64,000 bases of DNA from Candidatus Saccharicenans sp. (GTDB lineage: Bacteria; Acidobacteriota; Aminicenantia; Aminicenantales; Saccharicenantaceae). Positions within the stretch are counted from its first letter, which is position 1, and each line of letters starts with the position of its first letter. Position numbers and translations under genes: made by a program. Location: NCBI GenBank assembly GCA_030017715.1, contig JASEIU010000001.1, forward strand, positions 713,834 through 777,833, given 5' to 3'. This document shows, piece after piece, positions 41,953 through 51,538 of this stretch. Below the pieces are notes generated by a model. It made no database searches. It saw only the letters and a program-made list of their open reading frames with translations, and was not told where the DNA came from.

Positions 41953-44900
41953 ATGTCGCGGATATCCTTCGCCAATAAAAATTCCGGGAATTTTTTAATT
42001 CAGGCCGGCTTGATCTGGCTGATTCTGTCGAGTTTGCTGGTAGGCGTTTCCTGCCGTCAACCTTCAATTCAAAGCGGTTCGCTGGCCGAGACCGCCAGGC
42101 TTTTTTCCGACCCGCCGCCTGAATTCCGGCCGGCCCCTCTCTGGGTCTGGAACGAAGCTATGACTCCCGAAAAAATCCGAACCCAGCTCCTGGACCTGAA
42201 GGATAAAGGTTTCGGCGGGGTTTTTGTCCATCCCCGGCCCGGCCTCATCACCCCTTATCTTTCAGAAGAATGGATGGCCCTGTTCAAGGAAACGGTCAGC
42301 CTGGGTAGGGAGCTGGGCCTGAAAATCTGGATATACGATGAAAATTCCTATCCTTCAGGCTTTGCCGGCGGTCTGGTGCCGGCGGCCAGGCCGGAGTTTG
42401 CCCGCTCCGGACTGAAGGCCACTATTTTGAAATTTCCCTCTCTTTCCGGAGCCAAAGAACCGGTCTGTATATTACAGCAGCAGGAGCAGTCGTTTCTGGA
42501 CATCACCGACCGGGTTAGAAGCGGCGAGAGGGGCTGGCCCGAAGGCCGGTACTGGTTATTTGAGGTGGTCCGGCAGGAGCCATCTCCCTGGTACGGAGGC
42601 TTCACTTATGTTGACCTGATGCGCCCCGAAGTAACCCAGGTGTTTCTTCATCTGACCCTGGACGCCTATAAAAAGGTGGCCGGAGAAGAATTCGGCCTGA
42701 CCGTTCCGGGCAGCTTTCAGGACGAAGCCGAGATTGCCCCGGCCGGAGGGGCCTGGGCCGTCAATTACACTCCGGCCATTTTTGACGAATTCAGCCTGCG
42801 CCGCGGATACAACCTGCTGCCTGAATTGCCCTCGTTGCTGGAGGATGTGGGGGATTTTAAGCGGGTACGCCATGATTTCTACCTGACCTGCCTTGAACTA
42901 TTCATAGAAAATTGGGCCCGACCATATTATGACTACTGCTCACAGAATAATCTCTGGCTAACCGGTCATTACTGGGAGCACGACTGGCCGGTTCCCAGGA
43001 TTAATCCTGACAATATGGCTCTTGGCGCCTATGCTCATATGCCCGGGATTGATATTCTGATGAATGAATGGAGTCTGGATGTCCAGGCTCAGTTTGGTAA
43101 TGCCCGAGCGGTCAGGGAGCTGGCCAGCCTGGCCAACCAGCTCGGCCGGAAGCGGACGCTTTCTGAAACCTATGGGGCCAGCGGCTGGGACCTGACTTTT
43201 TTTGACCAGAAGAGGATCGGCGACTGGGAATTTGCCTTAGGAGTGAATTTTCTCAACCAGCATCTAACGTTCTCGACCATTGCCGGAGCCCGCAAGAGAG
43301 ACCATCCGCTGTCTTTTTCCCATCATGAACCCTGGTGGCCAGCTTACCGCTTGCTGAACGATTACTTTGGCCGATTGTCGGCCGCCCTCAGTTCTGGACA
43401 GCAGTTAAATAGAATTTTGGTGATTGAGCCCACCAGTTCAGCCTGGATGTACTATTCACCGGCAGTAAAAAATGAAAAGTTAACCAGGATTGGTCAGGAC
43501 TTTCAGGATTTTATTCACTGTCTCGAGCGCCAGCAAGTCGAATATGACCTGGGCAGTGAGTTTGTCTTGAAGGAGCAAGGCAGGTCGGAAGGAAAAAGAT
43601 TGAGAGTCGGGAAGAGGGATTATGAGCTGGTGATTCTTCCGCCGGGAATTGAAAGCCTGGAAGAATCGACCGCCGCTCTGCTCAGCAATTATCTGAAAAA
43701 CGGAGGTGAGGTCCTATCCTGGGCCGGAGACCAGATTCATACCGGCGGGCGCCCCTCGTCTCTGGCTGCCGAACTGGCTGCTTATAAAGGCTTCAAAAGC
43801 CTGGCCGGGCAGGACCTGTCGGTTGAAATAATAAATAAACTGCTGAAAAGCGAGGTTCGGTTCTTGGAGCTGACCGGCCAGGATCGACTCTTCCATCATC
43901 GTCGTCAGCTTAAAGATGGTCAGTTCCTGTTTCTGGCCAACGTTAGTCCGGATGAAACGGCTTCGGGCCGGGTGATTCTCAAAGGTAGGGCGGTGGAAAA
44001 ATGGGAGGCCTTCACCGGTCGGACGACTCCTTATGCCGCCAGCATAAAAAGAGGCCGGGCCTTAATCGATTTTTCCCTAAAACCTGGTGAGAGCCTGCTT
44101 TTAGCGATCTACAAAAATAAGAAGCGAAACTGGAAACCGGTGGCAGAAGAAAAAACCGGCCCGGTTGAAATCCTGAACCTCAAGCCGGTTAAAATAAAAA
44201 GACTTGACCCCAACCTGTTGACTCTCGATTACTGCGACCTGAGCCTGAAGGGAGGTGTCCAGAAAGATCTCTTTTTTTACCGGGCTCAGCAGAAAACATA
44301 CCAGTGGCATGGCTGGTCAAAAAATCCGTGGGATTCCGGCGTTCAGTACCAGGATGAAATCATTTCCAGGAACAGGTTTGCACCGGGAACCGGCTTCAGG
44401 GCCGATTATCATTTTCAGACGGCGCCGGGGGTGGACCTGAAATCGCTGAAACTGGCGGTGGAAAGGCCGGAAATTTTCCGGGTGCTGGTCAACGGACGAC
44501 ATCTCGAACCGCTGCCGGGCCAGTTCTGGCTGGACCGGAATTTTGGGCTCTTTCCGCTGGCGGAAGCGGTTAGAACCGGGCTTAATACCGTCAGCCTGGT
44601 GGTCAAAGCCTTTGACCTGCTGGCCGAATTAGAGCCGGTTTATGTGCTGGGTAACTTTTCCCTGCAGCCGACCGGAAAGGGTTTCCTGATAGTTCCAGCC
44701 CGGGAGTTAACTGCCGGTTCCTGGAAGGACCAGGGTCTCATTTTTTACGGACAGCGGGTGGCCTATGAATCATCCTTTGAGGTCAGTCAGCCAGAGCTCG
44801 AAGAAAAGGAGTTTATTTTCCGGAGCGGCCGTATTCAGGGAGCGCTGGCCGAGCTTCTGGTCAACGGTCAGCCGGCCGGCTATGTTCTCAGTCCGAACGA

Positions 44901-45147
44901 TACCTTAAATATATCTTCCGGGCTCCGCCCGGGACTTAATGAAATCAGCCTGGTTGTTTACGGAACTCTGAAGAACACCCTCGGGCCTCATCATCTTAAT
45001 CCGCCGCCGGGCCGCGCCTGGCCGGGTTCGTTCCAGCGAGCCCCGGACAGTGGACAACCCGCCGGAAGCGAGTATAATGTCCTGGATTACGGACTTTACG
45101 ATTTCCTGATCATAGAAAAACAAAACAGAAAAGGACAGCTGCAGTGA
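41953..45147 (+). CDS. Large exported glycoside hydrolase-like protein (GH106/GH2-like architecture)
   Basis: 1064 aa. N-terminal hydrophobic segment ends LVGVSCRQ, a likely lipoprotein signal. Then APLWVWNEAMTPEKIRTQLLDLKDKGFGGVFVHPRPGLITPYLSEEWM and IWIYDENSYPSGFAGG, features of the (beta/alpha)8 catalytic domain of alpha-L-rhamnosidase GH106 and related unclassified hydrolases. A middle region and C-terminal galactose-binding-like beta domains (VNGRHLEPLP, VNGQPAGYV) follow. Candidate catalytic acids are not assigned. GAGGTGG precedes the ATG. The stop overlaps the DUF1846 start by four bases, but no functional link is evident. Confidence 0.78.
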   Translation: MSRISFANKNSGNFLIQAGLIWLILSSLLVGVSCRQPSIQSGSLAETARLFSDPPPEFRPAPLWVWNEAMTPEKIRTQLLDLKDKGFGGVFVHPRPGLITPYLSEEWMALFKETVSLGRELGLKIWIYDENSYPSGFAGGLVPAARPEFARSGLKATILKFPSLSGAKEPVCILQQQEQSFLDITDRVRSGERGWPEGRYWLFEVVRQEPSPWYGGFTYVDLMRPEVTQVFLHLTLDAYKKVAGEEFGLTVPGSFQDEAEIAPAGGAWAVNYTPAIFDEFSLRRGYNLLPELPSLLEDVGDFKRVRHDFYLTCLELFIENWARPYYDYCSQNNLWLTGHYWEHDWPVPRINPDNMALGAYAHMPGIDILMNEWSLDVQAQFGNARAVRELASLANQLGRKRTLSETYGASGWDLTFFDQKRIGDWEFALGVNFLNQHLTFSTIAGARKRDHPLSFSHHEPWWPAYRLLNDYFGRLSAALSSGQQLNRILVIEPTSSAWMYYSPAVKNEKLTRIGQDFQDFIHCLERQQVEYDLGSEFVLKEQGRSEGKRLRVGKRDYELVILPPGIESLEESTAALLSNYLKNGGEVLSWAGDQIHTGGRPSSLAAELAAYKGFKSLAGQDLSVEIINKLLKSEVRFLELTGQDRLFHHRRQLKDGQFLFLANVSPDETASGRVILKGRAVEKWEAFTGRTTPYAASIKRGRALIDFSLKPGESLLLAIYKNKKRNWKPVAEEKTGPVEILNLKPVKIKRLDPNLLTLDYCDLSLKGGVQKDLFFYRAQQKTYQWHGWSKNPWDSGVQYQDEIISRNRFAPGTGFRADYHFQTAPGVDLKSLKLAVERPEIFRVLVNGRHLEPLPGQFWLDRNFGLFPLAEAVRTGLNTVSLVVKAFDLLAELEPVYVLGNFSLQPTGKGFLIVPARELTAGSWKDQGLIFYGQRVAYESSFEVSQPELEEKEFIFRSGRIQGALAELLVNGQPAGYVLSPNDTLNISSGLRPGLNEISLVVYGTLKNTLGPHHLNPPPGRAWPGSFQRAPDSGQPAGSEYNVLDYGLYDFLIIEKQNRKGQLQ

Positions 45148-46658
45148 ATAAAATTGGCTTTGACAGTCAGGTTTATCTCCGGGAACAGACCGAGGCCATC
45201 AACCGGCGGCTGGCACTCTTTCCGGAAAAACTCTACCTGGAATTCGGCGGGAAAATCCTGAACGATTTCCATGCCGCCCGGGTGTTGCCCGGATATGACC
45301 CCAATGTCAAGGTCAAGTTGCTGCAGGAGCTTCGCGACAGGATAGATATCATTCTCTGCATCTATGCCGGAGACATCGAGAGAAGGAAGCAGCGGGCCGA
45401 CTTCGGCATTACTTATGATGCCGACACCCTGAAGCTGATCGACGAGCTCGGAGACCGCGGCCTGAAGGTCACGGCCGTAGTCATCACCCGGTATGAGGAA
45501 CAGGCTTCGGCCCGGGTTTTCAAAAACAAACTTGAACGCCAGGGAATAAAAGTTTATACCCATCGTTTTACCCGCGGTTACCCGACCGACGTTGAGGTTA
45601 TAGTCAGCGAGGAGGGCTACGGCGCCAACCAGTTCATCGAAACCAGCCGGCCGCTGGTGATCGTCAGCGGTCCTGGCCCTGGGAGCGGCAAACTGGCCAC
45701 CTGCCTGTCGCAGCTATACCATGAACATAAAAGAGGTCTCAAGGCCGGCTATGCCAAGTTTGAGACTTTTCCCATCTGGGACCTGCCGCTCAAGCATCCG
45801 GTCAACGTGGCCTATGAAGCGGCCACTGCCGACCTGGGGGATTTCAACCTGGTTGACCCCTTTCATCTGGAAGCTTACAACCAGCGGGCCATCAATTACA
45901 ACCGGGATGTGGAAGCCTTCCCGCTGCTGAGGAGAATTCTGGGCCGGATCGCCGGCAACGGCTTTGTCTACAAGTCGCCCACCGACATGGGAGTCAACGT
46001 GGTCAGCCGGGGAATAATTGACGATGAGGTGGTCAGGGAAGCGGCCCAGCAGGAAATAATCAGGCGCTATTTCCGTTATCAGTGCGAGTATGTCCTTGGA
46101 TTCACCGAACTGTCCACCCTGGAAAAATCCGAATTGTTAATGAAGGAACTCAACCTGAAACCGGAAAACCGGGCGGTGGTGTCGCTGGCCCGGGCGGCTG
46201 CGGTTGAAGCCCAGAGGAAGGGAAAGGGGAACAACGGAATTTATGTCGGGGCTGCCCTGGAACTAAGGGATGGTCGGATGGTTAAAGGTTATAACTCGCC
46301 GCTAATGCATGCCGCTTCCAGTGCCGTCCTCAATGCCCTCAAGGGGCTGGCGGGAATTCCGGAGCACATCCATTTGCTCTCGCCCTCGGTTCTGGAACAG
46401 GCCGCTTATCTTAAGAAAAACATATTCGGCGGCAAGGCTTTGAGCCTGGACCTGACCGAGGTCCTGACCTGCCTGGCCATTACCGCTCCGAACAGCCCGG
46501 CCACCCAGCTGGCCCTGGATAAATTGAAAGAGTTGAAAGGCTGTGAAATGCACCTTACCCACATGCCCACGCCCGGGGACGAAACCGGGCTGCGGCGGCT
46601 GGGAATCAACCTGACCAGCGACCCGGTATTTGCTTCCAAAAGTCTTTTTCTTGGCTGA
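45144..46658 (+). CDS. DUF1846 family protein
   Basis: 504 aa, the normal family length. Starts with GTG at 45144, overlapping the preceding stop (GTGA), with AAAGGA upstream. Conserved stretches: GFDSQVYLREQTEAI, YLEFGGKILNDFHAARVLPGY, IYAGDIERRKQRADFGITYD, GPGPGSGKLATCLSQ (a P-loop-like segment), and VNVAYEAATADLGDFN. The family has a known fold but no firm biochemical function; the P-loop-like segment hints at nucleotide use. Strongly conserved over its length. Confidence 0.88.
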   Translation: MNKIGFDSQVYLREQTEAINRRLALFPEKLYLEFGGKILNDFHAARVLPGYDPNVKVKLLQELRDRIDIILCIYAGDIERRKQRADFGITYDADTLKLIDELGDRGLKVTAVVITRYEEQASARVFKNKLERQGIKVYTHRFTRGYPTDVEVIVSEEGYGANQFIETSRPLVIVSGPGPGSGKLATCLSQLYHEHKRGLKAGYAKFETFPIWDLPLKHPVNVAYEAATADLGDFNLVDPFHLEAYNQRAINYNRDVEAFPLLRRILGRIAGNGFVYKSPTDMGVNVVSRGIIDDEVVREAAQQEIIRRYFRYQCEYVLGFTELSTLEKSELLMKELNLKPENRAVVSLARAAAVEAQRKGKGNNGIYVGAALELRDGRMVKGYNSPLMHAASSAVLNALKGLAGIPEHIHLLSPSVLEQAAYLKKNIFGGKALSLDLTEVLTCLAITAPNSPATQLALDKLKELKGCEMHLTHMPTPGDETGLRRLGINLTSDPVFASKSLFLG

Positions 46659-46681
46659 CGGGACGGCGGAGAAAATTAATC

Positions 46682-47317
46682 ATGGCTGTTCTGAAAAAAT
46701 TCTGGTTAATTGCCATTTTCATGCCCTGGCGGCACTCGGAACTATATGAGGAGTCGAGAACCCGGGGGGCCGGATTCAAGACCTTTCTGCTGCTCACTGT
46801 TCTCGGCCTGGGTTTCAGCCTGACTTCCATCGTTCAGGCGGCTTGCGGTCATTTTCCTGCCGTCCCGGTTATCCTGCCCCTGAGGCTGGAAAACTATTTT
46901 GTCTGGCAGGCTCTTCTGGTCGTTCCCTGGATACTGCTGGCCTGGTTTCTGCTTGTCCCGCCGGTCAGGGCAGCCGCTGGCCTGGCGGGGCTTTCCGGGC
47001 TGAGTCTGCGCCAGGTCCTAGTCTGGCTGGGTCTCGGCTTTTCTTCCTGTCTGTTCTGGCTCTGGATCTCTCACTTCCTGACCGCTGTTCTGTACGTCCT
47101 GGGAATGTCCCAGAAAGAATGGGTGGACCTGGTTTCCCGGCCGGGATGGTTTCAGACCTTATACCTGGTTTTTATGGGCCTGGCCGTGCTGTCCGGATTA
47201 ATTTCGCTTAACCTGAGCCTGGCCGGGAAAAAAAAGAAAGGGAAAGCGTTGCTCATTCTGGTGGCCAGTTCGGGTTTCTGCCTCTGGCTGGCCGCGCTGG
47301 CGGTTTTTCTGCGCTAA
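46682..47317 (+). CDS. Integral membrane protein, Yip1-like, of unknown function
   Basis: 211 aa with about five hydrophobic helices (around 35-52, 75-97, 110-130, 148-165 and 185-208) and a positively charged KKKKGK loop. The shape resembles small Yip1-domain proteins but no signature was identified. The N-terminus (WLIAIFMPWRHSELYEE) could be an amphipathic membrane-associated helix. GGAG lies about ten bases before the ATG. The GNAT gene follows 13 bp later, probably in the same transcript. Confidence 0.62.
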   Translation: MAVLKKFWLIAIFMPWRHSELYEESRTRGAGFKTFLLLTVLGLGFSLTSIVQAACGHFPAVPVILPLRLENYFVWQALLVVPWILLAWFLLVPPVRAAAGLAGLSGLSLRQVLVWLGLGFSSCLFWLWISHFLTAVLYVLGMSQKEWVDLVSRPGWFQTLYLVFMGLAVLSGLISLNLSLAGKKKKGKALLILVASSGFCLWLAALAVFLR

Positions 47318-47330
47318 GGAGGAAGGGCTG

Positions 47331-47765
47331 ATGGGAATGACCTTTAGAAAATTCAGGCTGGAAGATTACGATCGGGTTATGGAACTGTGGCAGCTATGCG
47401 GCCTGCCTCTAAAACCCCGGGGAAGGGACAGCCGGGAAGAAATCAGCCGGCAGCTGGAAAAGCCTCAGGTGATTTTTCTGGTGGCTGAAGCGGAAGACAG
47501 AATTGTCGGCACGGTGCTGGCTACCCATGACGGCCGCAAGGGCTGGATCAATCGTCTGGCCGTCGACCCGGCCTACCGCCGGAAGGGACTGGCTCAGATG
47601 CTTGTCCGCCTGGCAGAGGAGGAGCTGGAGAAGGCCGGGCTCAAAATGTTTGCTGCTTTGATCGAAGAAGACAATCAGGCTTCGATCCGGCTTTTCGAGA
47701 AACTGGGCTATGAATTCCATCCGGAAATAAAATATTTTACCCGGAAAAAATCTTCCGACGTCTGA
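47331..47765 (+). CDS. GNAT-family N-acetyltransferase
   Basis: 144 aa. Typical GNAT fold: FRKFRLEDYDRVMELWQ, VAEAEDRIVGTVLATHDG, LAVDPAYRRKGLAQMLV (acetyl-CoA pyrophosphate-binding RRKGLA), and a C-terminal LFEKLGYEF. It resembles the YpeA/RimI-like subfamily in size; the acceptor is unknown. AGGAGG before the ATG. Downstream, convergent with the DHH-like gene. Confidence 0.88.
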   Translation: MGMTFRKFRLEDYDRVMELWQLCGLPLKPRGRDSREEISRQLEKPQVIFLVAEAEDRIVGTVLATHDGRKGWINRLAVDPAYRRKGLAQMLVRLAEEELEKAGLKMFAALIEEDNQASIRLFEKLGYEFHPEIKYFTRKKSSDV

Positions 47766-47829
47766 AGGCGGAGATCGGAGCTCATCGCCTGAGGCCGTGT
47801 GGTGAAAATCGAGGCCCGGGTCAAAACTT

Positions 47830-48858
47830 TCAGCCCTGAGTTTTAACCTGACGGCTGAATTCAAAAAGCGCTTCCCGTACCTCGCGGTGGTTGAGGGCCG
47901 GGCCGTCCTGGGGTGAGTCAAGAATCCGATAATCAAAGAAGGGACAGTCGCCTTCGTACCAGCGTTCGGAAACCGGCCGGCCGAGTTTTTCCCTCTTTTC
48001 TTTTTCGAGCTGATTGAGCAGACCGCCGAGACCCCGGAGGTTCACTCCGGCCTCCGGGTCCACTCCGATAATGAACCGGCGGTTACCGAAATTGCTGAGC
48101 AGAAAAGAAAAGCCCCGGCCGAGAGGAGAGTTAAACACATCCCGGCGGGCCCATTCCTTCAGAAGAAAGCTTTTCGGATTCAGAACGATCAACCCGTCGA
48201 CCAGACGGTTTCCGGATTCCCGGCTGAGCGGCAGGTTGAGTTGCACTTTTTCGGCTTTTTCCAGGTCCTCCAGGTAACCGAAGTAATCGTCTTCCACCCG
48301 GTGCATGGCTTTTTCATAGCGGTCGATTCCCTGGAGTATCTGGCGGCTATCGACAATATCCCGTCCCAGTCTGACCTGTTCATAAAGGAGTTTTAACAAT
48401 CGCAGCCCTTCCTGGATTCTTTCCTGATTGGCTTCCTCTTCCGGTTTCTGGAGGCCGGCATATAAAGCCCGGAGCAGGGCATAAGGCGTGGAGCTGAGCT
48501 CCACATTTTTGGGTATGGTGGCCGAGTCGGCCATTCTGGCATAATCAGCAATAATTTTTAATGATTCCTCCGCCTTTCTTATTTCCAGCAGTTTCAGACT
48601 GAGAAAGATGGCGCTGACGGCGTCGAAATCCGGCCAGCGGTGGGTGATGATGGTTAATTTTTCTACCGGTTCCGGAAGATGATCCAGCACCAGCTCCGGG
48701 TGTTTTACCACCAGGGAAGCGGCGCATTCCGGCTCGGCTTCCGGATGATGATGGTCAATGACTCCGGGAACGGTCTTCAAGCCCACATCCAGAACCAGAG
48801 TCTCAGGCCGGGGATCAAATTCCTGGCCGTAAGGAGCGAACTGGAAAATAACTTCCAT
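47830..48858 (-). CDS. DHH-like phosphoesterase-related protein with atypical motif order
   Basis: 342 aa. Residues 21-40 contain LVLDVG and DHHHPE (Asp24, Asp35, His36-38), and residues 73-80 contain HRWPDFDA; a further conserved Asp is at 111 (MADSA). These are the metal-binding elements of the DHH superfamily (RecJ, nanoRNase, pyrophosphatase), but in DHH proteins the PDxDA-type motif comes first and DHH third. Here DHH precedes PDFDA. A C-terminal segment (VEDDYFGYLEDLEKAEKVQL, GFSFLLSNFGNRRFIIGVDPEAGVNLRGLGG) resembles a DHHA1-type substrate-binding domain. Possible permuted phosphoesterase; activity unknown. Confidence 0.65.
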   Translation of the reverse strand: MEVIFQFAPYGQEFDPRPETLVLDVGLKTVPGVIDHHHPEAEPECAASLVVKHPELVLDHLPEPVEKLTIITHRWPDFDAVSAIFLSLKLLEIRKAEESLKIIADYARMADSATIPKNVELSSTPYALLRALYAGLQKPEEEANQERIQEGLRLLKLLYEQVRLGRDIVDSRQILQGIDRYEKAMHRVEDDYFGYLEDLEKAEKVQLNLPLSRESGNRLVDGLIVLNPKSFLLKEWARRDVFNSPLGRGFSFLLSNFGNRRFIIGVDPEAGVNLRGLGGLLNQLEKEKREKLGRPVSERWYEGDCPFFDYRILDSPQDGPALNHREVREALFEFSRQVKTQG

Positions 48859-48917
48859 TCTTCTGGCCGTTCCGACTGACAGCCGTGAGGCCTCAGGTCA
48901 GGGCTTCCGGGCCCCGG

Positions 48918-50006
48918 TCATTTTGGCCCTGAGAACAGCGTGTCCAGTATGTTTTCCTCCAGCTCTTCGCCGGGAGTAGGATATTTGCGTCGCTGATGTT
49001 TTTTGTTAACCTGGTTGAGACAGCTGCTGACCTCAGAAACCCTGGACAGCGCTTGCACCGTCTGTCCGCTTTCGGAATAGACTTCGATAGTTACGGTATA
49101 TGGAATTCCGGTGGCCCTGAGGTTCTGGTTCTCCAGTATCTTGATTATTCGGTCGCGAAGTTTTTCGGCTCCGGACCGGCCGGTGTTGGGCAGCATGATC
49201 ATGAATTCGTATTCACCTATCCTGGCCACCAGGTCGACCTTTCTGGTGGTTTTTCTCAGGATGAAAGACAGGTTGGTTATCACTCTGGCTCCGGCTTCCT
49301 GACCGAAAGTCTGGATGATCTTTTCGTAGTAATCTATGTCGACCTTGAGCAGCGACAGGTCTATGCCGTAGCGCTCGCAGCGAGCCACTTCCCGCTGGAA
49401 ATAGTTGACGAAAGTCCGGGTGTTGTAGGCGTCGGTCAGCGGGTCGAACTCTTCCAGCTGGCTGATGTGCTTAAGCAGCACCAGTCTTTCCAGCAACAGT
49501 TCGAACAAGCTGATCAGACTCAGCAGCAGCTTGAACTCATCCAGGCTGAATTGTTTCCCGTTTTTCTTGTTGAAAAGCCCAACCAGGCCGAAGACCTTTT
49601 TTTCGACCTTGACCGGCAGAGCCATCAGACTGTAAACCTCCAGTCCGGGAAGGTGGTCCACTCTGGGGTTGAAGCGAGGGTCACGTTGGCAGTCTGAGAT
49701 GATGATATTCTGATTGGTTTCCGCGGCCAGTCCGCAGATTCCTTCTCCCCGCCTGATCATCCGGTCCTGGAGCTGGGAGGCAATGTCGCCGACTACCCGG
49801 GCGTATCTGAGGTCGCGAGAAGCCTGGTCCCGGAGCAGAAATGCGGCCACCGCCGGCCCGAGCAGCTCATCGATCTTCTTGAGCAGGCGGTCGAGCAGGT
49901 CATCGGTGCTCCTGGCCAGCGACAGCTCACGGCTGGCTTCGAAATACCTGGCAGTAGGAAACGTCTGGAATTGGTCTGACCGGGTCCCGCCCTTTAACTC
50001 TTCCAT
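48918..50006 (-). CDS. GAF domain protein with degenerate GGDEF domain
   Basis: 362 aa from ATG 50006; no Shine-Dalgarno is evident in the AT-rich leader. Residues 25-175 form a GAF domain. The GGDEF domain (about 180-340) has FDPLTDAYNTRTF and KVDIDYY (first metal Asp kept), but the signature is Gly264-Glu-Tyr-Glu-Phe268 instead of GGDEF, losing the base-contacting and second metal residues. It is therefore unlikely to make c-di-GMP and may instead bind a nucleotide or act as a scaffold. The C-terminal 30 residues are charged. No adjacent EAL or PilZ gene. Confidence 0.78.
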   Translation of the reverse strand: MEELKGGTRSDQFQTFPTARYFEASRELSLARSTDDLLDRLLKKIDELLGPAVAAFLLRDQASRDLRYARVVGDIASQLQDRMIRRGEGICGLAAETNQNIIISDCQRDPRFNPRVDHLPGLEVYSLMALPVKVEKKVFGLVGLFNKKNGKQFSLDEFKLLLSLISLFELLLERLVLLKHISQLEEFDPLTDAYNTRTFVNYFQREVARCERYGIDLSLLKVDIDYYEKIIQTFGQEAGARVITNLSFILRKTTRKVDLVARIGEYEFMIMLPNTGRSGAEKLRDRIIKILENQNLRATGIPYTVTIEVYSESGQTVQALSRVSEVSSCLNQVNKKHQRRKYPTPGEELEENILDTLFSGPK

Positions 50007-50143
50007 TGGATATATATTTAACAAATTTCATATCCGATTTCAACCGCAAGTTATCATCTGGAACCGGGAAGACTTCGACCGGCCGGTTCAGTTTTTACCT
50101 GCCTTTTTCCCGGCTGGCTGCTGCCTGAAGCCGGCCTGTCCGC

Positions 50144-51538
50144 TTATTTTTTATTGTCTGAGCTCGCTTGCCAGTCCTCAAATTTAGTCGGTATTTCTTT
50201 CAAAAAATCAGAATTTACCCGGAAAAGATAGGACAGGTCACGATTCTTGATTACTACCTGCTGCCGGTCGCTGTTTTCCTGGCCTACCAGGAGCTGAATT
50301 TCCTTTTCTTCCTCATCGGCCGGTTTAACCCGGACCGAAATTTCAAGAGAGGGCCGGTCCAGGCTGTAATCCTTGAGTCCGGCCGGGTTGTCTATAAACT
50401 CTGAGGCTTCCAGGTACTCCAGCTTCCGCAGCAGGGACTCAATCTTTGATTCCTCGGCCGGTTCTTTCTTTCCGCCATCCAGCGTTAGAAACCACTTTTC
50501 CTGCTCCTGTCCCTTTTCCTTTACTTTTTCTCTGACTGCAGCCAGTTGCCAGTTGTCTTTTTTCAAAATAATTCCCACCGCTTCCCAGGAATTAAAACCG
50601 GCCACCTTCTTTTCCCTGAGGTCGGCTATTTTCTTGCTGAGGTCGGTGGCGATCTGGCTGTCGACTTCAATGATTTTTCTGGCCAGGGAATTGGTGGCCA
50701 CAACTTTGTTGTCCTTGCGGTTGAGGGCAAAGGTCAGTTCCTGGCTGTCCTGGAGTTCCAGCACCACCGTGAACTCCGGCCGGTCCAATCCATATTGTCT
50801 CAGCTTTTCCGGGTCTTTCTCTTCCGCCAGAAAGTCGCGGGCTCTCAGGCCTGACAGACTGTCCAGCAGGTTGTCAACCTGGTATCTGGAGGCCAGGGCC
50901 GAGACCGGCTGAGTGAACTTCCAGGTTTCTCCTTCCCGCCGGATTTTCCAGTTAACTTCTTTTGATTTGAGTTCAATCGATTGCACCCGGGCGGTATCGA
51001 ACTTCAGGATGTCTTTCTTTCTCAGGTCGAATACTTTTTTATCCAGGCTGTATTTAAGATGGGAGGGGAGCAGCACAACCTGCTGGCGGTCGGCCCTGCG
51101 GGCATAGAGGGTTCCGTCCAGCGGATTTTCCAGGCCGATCTGAATGACCACCGGCTGGCTCTGGCCCTTCAGCCACAGGCTGACTTCTTTTTTCGGAATT
51201 TCGTAAGCTGCCGGGTCAGCCGCCTGTTCTTCCACTACCCTGTCCATTCGCAGGCTGGCAAAATTTTCGGCCAGGCTGCCGGCTTCGTATTCATCGGCTT
51301 CGGCTGTCAGCGGTTCTTCAATCTGCCAGTGTCCCTGCTCGTCTTTCTTCAGGCTGATGACCGAGCCGTCTTCTTTTTTCAGGCTTAACTTCTCCACTTC
51401 AGATGCCTTGAAATCCGTTAGCTTTTCGGCTGCTTCTTTTTTCTCCCGGGCCTTTTCAGATCGGTGTTCCACCAGAATGACCGCTGCCAGGAGAGCAAGG
51501 AATACCGCCAGAAGAATCAGAGTCGTCCTGAATTTCAT
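50144..51538 (-). CDS. DUF4340 domain protein of a Gld-like ABC operon
   Basis: 464 aa. N-terminal signal anchor (residues 5-24), then KLTDFKASEVEKLSLKKEDGSVISLKKDEQGHWQIEEPLTAEADEYEAGSLAENF, the DUF4340 start, and repeated domains with LQLG-type strands. Start ATG 51538 overlaps the gldG stop (ATGA) and has AGGAGG. The family travels with GldG and ABC permease genes and probably forms a periplasmic part of a complex; no activity is known. Confidence 0.85.
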   Translation of the reverse strand: MKFRTTLILLAVFLALLAAVILVEHRSEKAREKKEAAEKLTDFKASEVEKLSLKKEDGSVISLKKDEQGHWQIEEPLTAEADEYEAGSLAENFASLRMDRVVEEQAADPAAYEIPKKEVSLWLKGQSQPVVIQIGLENPLDGTLYARRADRQQVVLLPSHLKYSLDKKVFDLRKKDILKFDTARVQSIELKSKEVNWKIRREGETWKFTQPVSALASRYQVDNLLDSLSGLRARDFLAEEKDPEKLRQYGLDRPEFTVVLELQDSQELTFALNRKDNKVVATNSLARKIIEVDSQIATDLSKKIADLREKKVAGFNSWEAVGIILKKDNWQLAAVREKVKEKGQEQEKWFLTLDGGKKEPAEESKIESLLRKLEYLEASEFIDNPAGLKDYSLDRPSLEISVRVKPADEEEKEIQLLVGQENSDRQQVVIKNRDLSYLFRVNSDFLKEIPTKFEDWQASSDNKK

